Shown: piece after piece, positions 54,252 through 58,838 of the stretch
Layout: every line of letters starts with the position of its first letter
Numbering within the stretch: position 1 is the stretch's first letter
Origin: Cyanosarcina radialis HA8281-LM2
Lineage (GTDB): Bacteria > Cyanobacteriota > Cyanobacteriia > Cyanobacteriales > CCAP-1448
Assembly: GCA_019359615.1 (NCBI GenBank)
Contig: JAHHHA010000004.1
Span: 1 to 64,000, forward strand
DNA: 64,000 nucleotides
Direction: 5' to 3'
Made by a program: the position numbers and the translations under genes
Notes under the pieces: model-generated
What the model was told of the DNA's origin: nothing
What the model saw: only the letters and a program-made list of their open reading frames with translations
Database searches by the model: none

Positions 54252-55169
54252 TCAGGAGTTCAAGCTTCGGCTACGCTCAGCTTGAAGGAGTTCAGAATTT
54301 TCTGAACTTTTAGACGAACTTAAATTCGTCTTAGTAGAAAACCGATCGCTAAACTCTGCAAATGTACTTTTGGCTTTAGTCGAATCTAAAACCGAAAATA
54401 GTACGCTTTTAAATCTGCCGCTAAATTGACTTCTATCTAACAAGAGATCGGCAAACATTTGGGCAACCATCGATGGCTGATTTCTAAATACTCCACATCC
54501 CCAAGCACCTAAAATCAAAGCGTCGCACTTATAGAAAGCAGCTAAGCTCAAAACTTTAGAACCGCGATCGTACAAAACTTGAGGAATTTTTTGACTGTCT
54601 TCAGGTTGGTTTCTCCAAATTTCCCCAGCATTAGGCGCTGGACTGGTGATGAAATCCACCAAATAAGGTTGTTCTAACAACGCGCCATCATCCGTGCGAA
54701 AAACCGGACAGCTAGGAGAATAGATAATGCGATCGGAGTATAAAAGCGAGCCATGAGAGCGATGAAAATCGTAATATTCAGGACATTTCAACAAGCTAGA
54801 GTAAAGTCCAGAACTGCGAGCTAAACTTTCTTCTTGGGCTTGAGCGCCTTTAAGAAATCCACCGCCAGGATTTTTCGCTGAAGCAAAATTGAGAACGCCA
54901 ATTTTTTCAAATTGTTGCGATTTTGCTAGTCGTGCTGCTCCCCTTAAAGTTGTCTCGTTCCTGACTTCAAATTCTGTATCAGAGAAAGGCACGGTGTTAG
55001 AGATAATCTCTTGTTTTATTTGGGAGAGAGTATCTGGTTGGTAGCATTTCGTGCTATCTACACAAGCTGCCAATTCTCCAGCAATATTGACTCGCCGACC
55101 TGTAAGAGATTCATAATAGCCAGCTTTGATAACTTTGACCGTATCTTCGGCGATCGCAATTCGTTTCAT
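54252..55169 (-). CDS. Bacterial-type poly(ADP-ribose) glycohydrolase / macrodomain protein
   Basis: A TIGR02452/DUF2263-like macrodomain with the PARG signature NPGGGFLKGAQAQEESLARS (GGG, 7 residues, QEE; the two Glu are catalytic). Further typical parts are VLNFASAKN, VDFITSPAPN and LILGAWGCGVFRN. It removes ADP-ribose chains or terminal ADP-ribose from modified targets. I chose ATG 55169 (MKRIAIAEDTVKV) because a full-strength AGGAGGTGAT lies 5 bases upstream. The last about 20 residues (LLQAERSRSLNS) are encoded by a dispersed repeat. It lies between Gly and Thr tRNAs, same strand. Confidence 0.9.
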   Translation of the reverse strand: MKRIAIAEDTVKVIKAGYYESLTGRRVNIAGELAACVDSTKCYQPDTLSQIKQEIISNTVPFSDTEFEVRNETTLRGAARLAKSQQFEKIGVLNFASAKNPGGGFLKGAQAQEESLARSSGLYSSLLKCPEYYDFHRSHGSLLYSDRIIYSPSCPVFRTDDGALLEQPYLVDFITSPAPNAGEIWRNQPEDSQKIPQVLYDRGSKVLSLAAFYKCDALILGAWGCGVFRNQPSMVAQMFADLLLDRSQFSGRFKSVLFSVLDSTKAKSTFAEFSDRFSTKTNLSSSKSSENSELLQAERSRSLNS

Positions 55170-55208
55170 AATTATCACCTCCTCTAACACTGCAATATTT
55201 TTTTCCGA

Positions 55209-55281
55209 AGCTGGTGATAGGAATTGAACCTACAACCCACTGATTACAAGTCAGTTGCTCTGCCAGTTGAGCCACACCAGC
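55209..55281 (-). tRNA. tRNA-Thr(UGU)
   Basis: Acceptor GCTGGTG/CACCAGC, stem ACTGA/TCAGT, loop CTTGTAA, U73. Standard cloverleaf. Confidence 0.94.
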
Positions 55282-55289
55282 ACTGAATT

Positions 55290-55367
55290 TGGTGGCAGGG
55301 GTAGGAATTGAACCTATCTGATATCCAGGTTATGAGCCTGATGAGCCACCTTTGCTCCATCCCTGCG
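55290..55367 (-). tRNA. Initiator-like tRNA-Met(CAU), encoded CCA
   Basis: Body resembles bacterial tRNA-fMet: TGGAGCA D arm, loop CTCATAA, and an unpaired first position, here C1 opposite C72 (C-A in the usual initiator). GG/CC pairs at 30-31/39-40 are kept but the outer GC of the three is A-U. One extra A lies between acceptor and D arm and the T stem has a mismatch. A73-CCA is encoded. Confidence 0.8.
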
Positions 55368-55376
55368 CGTCACCAA

Positions 55377-55451
55377 TACCCCCGACTGGACTCGAACCAG
55401 CAACCTCTTCGTTCTAAGCGAAGCGCCTGCTTCCAATTGGGCTACAGGGGC
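55377..55451 (-). tRNA. tRNA-Leu(UAG) on a short-variable-loop body
   Basis: Stem CTTCG/CGAAG, loop CTTAGAA. Variable loop is five bases (AGGTT), whereas bacterial tRNA-Leu normally has a long variable arm. Acceptor GCCCCTG/CGGGGGT with G1-U72, A73. T8 and GG18-19 are present. Confidence 0.85.
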
Positions 55452-55507
55452 AAATTTTATTCAATTCGCAATTGTCAATTCGCAATTCGCAGATGTTTTG
55501 GGCAGAT

Positions 55508-55789
55508 TTAGCGGTTTACTCTTACCCGCTTACCAGGGTCTTGTTTCTTTACCCAAGATAGAAATTTCTGCATTCGCGGCTCGTTTTTGAGCTTTTCTGC
55601 CGTGTTGAGTTCTTTTGCCAGAACTTTGTTGTCGAACAAAACGTGAATCTGTTGATGGCAAGCCGAACAGATATCGATCGTCTGACTTGGCTCTTCTTTC
55701 CGGCGTTTGGTGCTTTGTCGCGGAACCAAATGGTGCGCGGTTAAACTCTCCATTTCTCGATCGCACAATTCACACTGCATAATTCCCAT
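55508..55789 (-). CDS. HNH endonuclease-like protein (93 aa)
   Basis: A compact HNH domain: CELCDREMESLTAHHLVPRQ then ICSACHQQIHVLFDN, giving two CxxC zinc pairs and the catalytic His. The C-terminus is basic (KKQDPGKRVRVNR). It sits between Leu(UAG) and Lys(CUU), same strand as the tRNAs. Such genes could be homing-type nucleases that entered the array or part of a defence function; the sequence does not decide. Confidence 0.85.
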   Translation of the reverse strand: MGIMQCELCDREMESLTAHHLVPRQSTKRRKEEPSQTIDICSACHQQIHVLFDNKVLAKELNTAEKLKNEPRMQKFLSWVKKQDPGKRVRVNR

Positions 55790-55831
55790 TCGTCCGCTTT
55801 ACTTCCTCCTTCTCATTATGAGTAAATACCA

Positions 55832-55903
55832 TGGGCGCTACAGGATTCGAACCCGTATCGGCCTGATTAAGAGTCAGGAGCATAACCGTTCTGCCAAACG
55901 CCC
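55832..55903 (-). tRNA. tRNA-Lys(CUU)
   Basis: Acceptor GGGCGTT/AGCGCCC, stem CCTGA/TCAGG, loop CTCTTAA, A73, D stem GCA/TGC. Confidence 0.92.
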
Positions 55904-55916
55904 GTATTGTGTTAGG

Positions 55917-55989
55917 TGGGGTATACAGGAGTCGAACCTGTCTGAGTCGGATTAAAAGTCCGATGCACCAGCCGCTATGCCAATACCCC
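55917..55989 (-). tRNA. tRNA-Lys(UUU)
   Basis: Acceptor GGGGTAT/ATACCCC, stem TCGGA/TCCGA, loop CTTTTAA, A73, no CCA. Confidence 0.93.
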
Positions 55990-56032
55990 ATATACAAGGC
56001 AGTCGCATATTTGCTTTGCCAACGACTCAAAT

Positions 56033-56109
56033 TGGTACTCCCGACAGGATTTGCACCTGCAAAAAACTAGATTCTCGATCTAGCGCGTCTGCTGTTTCGC
56101 CACGGGAGC
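56033..56109 (-). tRNA. tRNA-Leu(GAG), short body, degenerate loops, encoded CCA
   Basis: Stem CTAGA/TCTAG, loop TCGAGAA, so position 33 is C, not U. Variable region is six U. T loop is TGCAAAT (G where U55 is invariant) and the D loop lacks GG18-19. Acceptor GCTCCCG/CGGGAGT has G1-U72 like the Leu(UAG), Leu(CAG) and Leu(CAA) genes. Confidence 0.75.
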
Positions 56110-56113
56110 TTAG

Positions 56114-56187
56114 TACCCCTGACAGGACTCGAACCTGCAAAACACTCGACCTGAAGGAGCGACGGTTTCCAATTACGTCACAGGGGC
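56114..56187 (-). tRNA. tRNA-Leu(CAG), short body
   Basis: Loop TTCAGGT between GCTCC and CGAGT, with a C31-C39 mismatch, gives anticodon CAG. Variable loop GTTTT. Acceptor GCCCCTG/CAGGGGT with G1-U72, A73, then CTA in place of CCA. If the mismatch is left open the loop has nine bases. Confidence 0.75.
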
Positions 56188-56190
56188 ATA

Positions 56191-56263
56191 TCGGGATGGC
56201 AGGATTTGAACCTGCGACTCCATGCTCCCAAAGCATGGCTTCTGGCCGCTGAATTACATCCCG
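56191..56263 (-). tRNA. tRNA-Pro(UGG)
   Basis: Acceptor CGGGATG/CATCCCG, stem CATGC/GCATG, loop TTTGGGA, A73. Standard. Confidence 0.93.
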
Positions 56264-56267
56264 TTGA

Positions 56268-56343
56268 TGCTCCTGGAGGGAGTCGAACCCACAAATAAGA
56301 CAGGTTTTAAGGCTGCTGCGTCTTCCAGTTCCGCCACAGGAGC
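56268..56343 (-). tRNA. tRNA-Leu(UAA), short body, no intron
   Basis: Loop CTTAAAA between GCAGC and CCTGT (C31-C39 mismatch as in Leu(CAG)). Acceptor GCTCCTG/CAGGAGC, A73. The T stem has a U-U mismatch, and the variable region is about seven bases. The group I intron of the usual cyanobacterial tRNA-Leu(UAA) is absent. Confidence 0.78.
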
Positions 56344-56349
56344 AAGTTT

Positions 56350-56427
56350 TGGTACTCCTGGTGAGATTTGAACTCACAACCTGTCGTTTTTGAGACGACC
56401 GCCTTCTTCCAGTTGGGCTACAGGAGC
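56350..56427 (-). tRNA. tRNA-Leu(CAA), short body, encoded CCA
   Basis: Stem GTCGT/ACGAC, loop CTCAAAA, variable loop AGGTT, perfect T arm GTGAG/CTCAC. Acceptor GCTCCTG/CAGGAGT with G1-U72, A73-CCA. This is the best-formed member of the Leu set. Confidence 0.87.
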
Positions 56428-56433
56428 ATAAAG

Positions 56434-56507
56434 CTGGGAAGGAGGGCTTTGAACCCCCAAACTTCGCATTCAAAGTGCGACGGCTTTGCCAATTTGCCTA
56501 CTTCCCA
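56434..56507 (-). tRNA. tRNA-Gln(UUG)
   Basis: Acceptor TGGGAAG/CTTCCCA with U1-A72 and G73, the usual Gln identity features; loop CTTTGAA. Confidence 0.93.
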
Positions 56508-56512
56508 ATCAT

Positions 56513-56588
56513 TGGATGCCGAGGCAGGGGTCGAACCTGCAACCTCATCGTTCAGAGCGATGCGACTTTGCCTTTCGTCCACTCGGCA
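56513..56588 (-). tRNA. tRNA-Gln(CUG), encoded CCA
   Basis: Acceptor TGCCGAG/CTCGGCA, stem CATCG/CGATG, loop CTCTGAA. Discriminator is U73 rather than the G73 expected for Gln, followed by CCA. Confidence 0.88.
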
Positions 56589-56639
56589 ATGAGTAATACC
56601 AAATCCGATTGCCAAAACACCTTTTCCTTCTAAGAAGCC

Positions 56640-56690
56640 TCCGGCTCCCCTCTCCTTGCAGGAGAGGGGCTGGGGGTGAGGTCTGGATGG
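56640..56690. repeat. CTCTCCTTGCAGGAGAGGGG hairpin repeat
   Basis: Member of the CCCTCACCC family in the spacer between Gln and Asn tRNAs. Confidence 0.6.
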
Positions 56691-56718
56691 AGGTAGGCGA
56701 ACTAGATTCGATATAAAA

Positions 56719-56794
56719 TGGCTGCCCTGGTAGGGATTGAACCTACGACCTTTCGCTTAACAGGCGATCGCTACTACCACTGAGCTACAGGGCA
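56719..56794 (-). tRNA. tRNA-Asn(GUU), encoded CCA
   Basis: Acceptor TGCCCTG/CAGGGCA, G73-CCA, loop CTGTTAA. The core AGCGATCGCCTGT and GCGAAAGGTCG is shared with tRNA-Asp at 58574, differing at the anticodon. Confidence 0.9.
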
Positions 56795-56834
56795 TCAAGA
56801 ACTAAATAATTTCAAGCTTTTTAGATGAAAGTAA

Positions 56835-56907
56835 TGGGAAGAGAGGGAATTGAACCCACGTCTCTTGCTTTTCAGGCAAACGCTAGAACCGACTCAGCTA
56901 TCTCCCC
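56835..56907 (-). tRNA. tRNA-Phe(GAA)
   Basis: Acceptor GGGGAGA/TCTTCCC, loop CTGAAAA, A73. Its first 14 bases also encode the end of the upstream HNH gene, so the two overlap. Confidence 0.92.
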
Positions 56908-57457
56908 TTAGAAAATTAAACAGGCGACCTTTGTACTGACTCGCCTCTTGTTTGACTAGATCGTTGTGGTCGCTATGTTCAATGCGGTGACAGTTAGCAC
57001 AAAGAAGTTCGCATTTATCTAGTTCTTTTACAATCAGTTCCCACTTGCGATGAGAGACATTGCCAATCGTAAACTTTTTGCGACTTGGATCGATGTGATG
57101 AAATTCATATGCTGGCAAGGAACCTGACCATCCACATCTTTGACATTTGCCCCCCAAGTATTTAACGGCTGCTTGCTTAGCTAGATAACGTCTTACCTTG
57201 GTAGAACAAGAGCGGCAAACTCTTCCTCGTCTAGTGTGAAGACGCTGACAAACATTGCAAATGCGTTGCCGATCGGAACTGTTGTTAGTTTGTTTTTCCC
57301 TTACTAGAGTTCGGTTTTTAGGTACTAACTGTTTTGTGTTGTGCTGACCGTAGGGAGAGCAATGCAAACAGTACTTTCTTCTTTGCAAATTTCGTTTTTT
57401 TCCATCGATTACTACCTTTGTTAGGAACTTTCGACCGCACTTAAAACATAGCTTCAT
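56894..57457 (-). CDS. HNH endonuclease with N-terminal zinc-ribbon cysteines (187 aa)
   Basis: Several CxxC pairs (CFKCGRKF, CLHCSP, CNVCQRL, CRSC) precede a GIY-less HNH domain: CQRCGWSGSLPAYEFHHIDP, then WELIVKELDKCELLCANCHR. The protein is strongly basic. Its last residues LRGDS and stop are encoded by the 5' part of tRNA-Phe (overlap of 14 bases), so gene and tRNA share DNA. Lower GC than neighbours suggests transfer into the array. Probably a homing-type nuclease. Confidence 0.88.
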   Translation of the reverse strand: MKLCFKCGRKFLTKVVIDGKKRNLQRRKYCLHCSPYGQHNTKQLVPKNRTLVREKQTNNSSDRQRICNVCQRLHTRRGRVCRSCSTKVRRYLAKQAAVKYLGGKCQRCGWSGSLPAYEFHHIDPSRKKFTIGNVSHRKWELIVKELDKCELLCANCHRIEHSDHNDLVKQEASQYKGRLFNFLRGDS

Positions 57458-57535
57458 TTTTATATGCCAGTTTAGTTGTTAACTAAATTATTATGTCATA
57501 ATTTGAGCTACCAATAAACTATTCGTGCAGTCTGA

Positions 57536-57627
57536 AGGAGAGAGAGGGAATCGAACCCTCGTCGGATTTTTTTAGAACCCGATCGATCTTTCCAAGATCG
57601 CGCTATCGGCCTCTCAGCCATCTCTCC
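57536..57627 (-). tRNA. tRNA-Ser(GGA)
   Basis: Acceptor GGAGAGA/TCTCTCC, T8, stem CGATC/GATCG, loop TTGGAAA, long variable arm. Discriminator U instead of the usual G. 92 nt. Confidence 0.92.
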
Positions 57628-57635
57628 AAATAAAA

Positions 57636-57737
57636 CGAGAGTGGAGGGACTTGTAGACGCGAAGCGGCTTCCCGAAGGGTACCCCCAAATCTTCAGCATC
57701 GCAGACTGAGATGTTATTCCACTTACACCACACTCTC
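57636..57737 (-). tRNA. tRNA-Arg(GCG)-like gene with about 26 bases inserted in the T loop
   Basis: Acceptor GAGAGTG/CACTCTC, G73, D stem GTGT/ACAT, anticodon stem TCAGT/GCTGA, loop CTGCGAT. The T stem GGGGG/CCCTC encloses 33 bases in place of 7. The extra bases (about 57653-57680) are GTAGACGCGAAGCGGCTTCC followed by CGAAGGGT, a small palindromic repeat. Without it a normal T loop is restored. Probably non-functional unless the insert is tolerated. Confidence 0.65.
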
Positions 57738-57742
57738 AAAGG

Positions 57743-57823
57743 CGGAGAGCAGTGGACTCGAACCACAACTGTTAGTCCATCTGTTTAGCAAACAGCGCCG
57801 ATCGCCCGATCGGTTTACTCTCC
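57743..57823 (-). tRNA. tRNA-Ser(GCU)
   Basis: Acceptor GGAGAGT/GCTCTCC, G73, loop TTGCTAA, medium-long variable arm. Position 8 is A, and the D arm is the palindrome CCGATCGGGCGATCGG with no normal D loop. Confidence 0.82.
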
Positions 57824-57828
57824 ACAAA

Positions 57829-57910
57829 TGGGCCGGGCAGGATTCGCACCTGCAAAGCGATCGCGGCTCTTTTACAGAGAGTTGCCCACTCTAAATAGGC
57901 GAGCCGACCC
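57829..57910 (-). tRNA. tRNA-Tyr(GUA)
   Basis: Acceptor GGGTCGG/CCGGCCC, A73, loop CTGTAAA. The variable arm contains GCGATCGC. Position 8 is C, T loop TGCGAAT has G at 55, and the D loop lacks GG. Confidence 0.82.
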
Positions 57911-57918
57911 ATAAAAAT

Positions 57919-57995
57919 TGGTAATGCCGACGGGATTTGAACCCGCATTTACTTGTTTGAAGGACAAGGCGCTTAGCCAATTAGCGGACGACACT
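57919..57995 (-). tRNA. tRNA-Glu(UUC), encoded CCA
   Basis: Stem CTTGT/ACAAG, loop CCTTCAA with C at position 33. Acceptor AGTGTCG/CGGCATT with two wobbles, A73-CCA (Glu usually G73). Identity by anticodon only. Confidence 0.75.
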
Positions 57996-58034
57996 ATGTA
58001 ATATAAAATCCGGTTTTTAAAAGTAGGAATCCAA

Positions 58035-58085
58035 CCCTCACCCCCTCCCCTCTCCCAAGGGAGAGGGGAGGGGGTGAGGGCAAAC
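58035..58085. repeat. CCCTCACCCC...GGGGTGAGGG hairpin
   Basis: Long hairpin of the CCCTCACCC family between Glu(UUC) and the tRNA-like locus. Confidence 0.65.
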
Positions 58086-58116
58086 CAGACTTTGCTAACC
58101 GGATCTGGTGTAAATA

Positions 58117-58249
58117 TCTACTCCGTACAAGTTTGAGAAGCTTTTTTTAGCCTCCATGATTTGGCGGAGGCTGTAGGAATCGAACCTACTTCGATCGGTA
58201 AAATCGAGTAACCAGTTTGTAGGCTTCGCGTGTTGGGGTACGGAGTAGA
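58117..58249 (-). pseudogene. tRNA-like locus with the acceptor 5' strand on the wrong side
   Basis: In transcript order: TCTACTCCGTAC (58249-58238), a D-arm-like and an anticodon-arm-like stem (TCGAT/ATCGA, loop TTTACCG), a perfect T arm GTAGG-TTCGATT-CCTAC, acceptor strand AGCCTCC, G73-CCA, then AATCAT, then GGAGGCT, the exact complement of the acceptor strand, and finally GTACGGAGTAGA (58128-58117), the exact complement of the first 12 bases. No matching 5' acceptor strand exists upstream. It is either a decayed tRNA or a circularly permuted one. Anticodon (UAC?) uncertain. Confidence 0.5.
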
Positions 58250-58250
58250 A

Positions 58251-58324
58251 CGCAGAGACTAGGACTCGAACCTAGAGCCTTCGATTTTGGAGATCGAGAT
58301 GCTAGCCGATTACACCATCCCTGC
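58251..58324 (-). tRNA. tRNA-Trp(CCA)
   Basis: Acceptor GCAGGGA/TCTCTGC, G73, stem TCGAT/ATCGA, loop CTCCAAA. Standard D and T arms. Confidence 0.93.
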
Positions 58325-58328
58325 ATTT

Positions 58329-58404
58329 TGGTCGCAGCGGTGGGAGTCGAACCCACATCTCCTCGGTTATGAGCCGAGTACCTTAGCCGTTAGGTTACAC
58401 TGCA
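58329..58404 (-). tRNA. tRNA-Met(CAU) elongator or tRNA-Ile2, encoded CCA
   Basis: Stem CTCGG/CCGAG, loop CTCATAA, D stem ACCT/AGGT, T stem GTGGG/CCCAC. Acceptor TGCAGTG/CGCTGCG with U1-G72, A73-CCA. Could decode AUA if C34 is changed to lysidine; sequence alone does not decide. Confidence 0.85.
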
Positions 58405-58409
58405 ATGTT

Positions 58410-58485
58410 TGGAGTTCGGGATGGGATTTGAACCCACGATGTCGGTTTTGCAGACCAATGCCTTAAGCCTCTAGGCGACCCGAAC
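58410..58485 (-). tRNA. tRNA-Cys(GCA), encoded CCA
   Basis: Acceptor GTTCGGG/CCCGAAC, U73 (Cys identity) and CCA; loop CTGCAAA. Confidence 0.93.
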
Positions 58486-58490
58486 GCATT

Positions 58491-58567
58491 TGGTAGTCCT
58501 GACGAGAGTTGCACTCGCTTCTCCATGACTGAGAATCACGGCGACTTATCTGTTCGCCCACAGGACT
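58491..58567 (-). tRNA. tRNA-Glu(CUC), encoded CCA
   Basis: Acceptor AGTCCTG/CAGGACT, A73-CCA; stem CGTGA/TCATG, loop TTCTCAG. T loop TGCAACT has G at 55, and the D loop lacks GG. Confidence 0.78.
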
Positions 58568-58573
58568 ATACAG

Positions 58574-58648
58574 CGGGGATGACGGGACTCGAACCCGCGA
58601 CCTTTCGCTCGACAGGCGATCGCTCTACACCAACTGAGCTACACCCCC
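58574..58648 (-). tRNA. tRNA-Asp(GUC), first of the array
   Basis: Acceptor GGGGGTG/CATCCCC, G73, loop CTGTCGA; core shared with tRNA-Asn at 56719. Standard T8 and TTCGAGT. Confidence 0.93.
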
Positions 58649-58659
58649 ACAAATTCAAC

Positions 58660-58751
58660 TTTGGACGTTTTGGCGGATTACTCAGAGGGTTTAACTCAAG
58701 GGAGCTATTCCCAGTTAGGGAGTAAAATCCGCCGTTTGTCCAAAAATTAGT
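58660..58751 (-). promoter_or_regulatory. Long hairpin in the array leader
   Basis: In the leftward transcript TTTGGAC and GGCGGATTTTACTC pair with GAGTAATCCGCC and GTCCAAA, enclosing about 35 bases with a smaller GGGA/TCCC stem. It lies between boxA and the first tRNA and could be an RNase processing site or a regulatory leader. Confidence 0.55.
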
Positions 58752-58771
58752 GACATGGCTTATTACTTATT

Positions 58772-58786
58772 CAGTTTTCAAGGTTC
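58772..58786 (-). promoter_or_regulatory. boxA-type antitermination sequence
   Basis: The leader reads GAACCTTGAAAACTG. As I recall it, the first 12 bases are the boxA antiterminator found in cyanobacterial 16S-23S spacers. In rRNA operons it recruits NusB/NusE so that long untranslated RNA escapes Rho. Its presence before a long tRNA array is functionally sensible. Confidence 0.65.
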
Positions 58787-58838
58787 AAATCGCACCGGAG
58801 TTTAGCTTTGAGCCGTTCGCCTTTTGTGCTACATTTAT

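Noticed and set aside
55377-55451. Amber suppressor tRNA, because the anticodon reads UAG
   Set aside because: A tRNA with anticodon UAG pairs with CUA/CUG leucine codons. A suppressor would need anticodon CUA.
55530-55766. Second frame overlapping the HNH gene
   Set aside because: Shadow frame; only the other frame shows the CxxC and HH motifs.
56114-56187. Opal suppressor or selenocysteine tRNA from TCA in the anticodon loop
   Set aside because: Placing TCA as anticodon leaves no anticodon stem. The pairing GCTC/GAGT with a C-C mismatch gives CAG, in line with the other Leu genes. There is no long extra arm or Sec-type acceptor.
56268-56343. Group I intron in tRNA-Leu(UAA)
   Set aside because: Anticodon stem and loop are continuous; no intron-sized insertion exists.
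58117-58249. Two-piece tmRNA
   Set aside because: Permuted geometry is similar, but there is no tag reading frame, no G-U pair of the tmRNA acceptor and far too little sequence for the pseudoknots.
52200-58660. CRISPR-like appearance of regularly repeated blocks
   Set aside because: The repeated pieces are T arms (TTCGAA-type loops) of tRNA genes on the minus strand and REP-like hairpins, not identical repeats with unique spacers. No cas genes are present.
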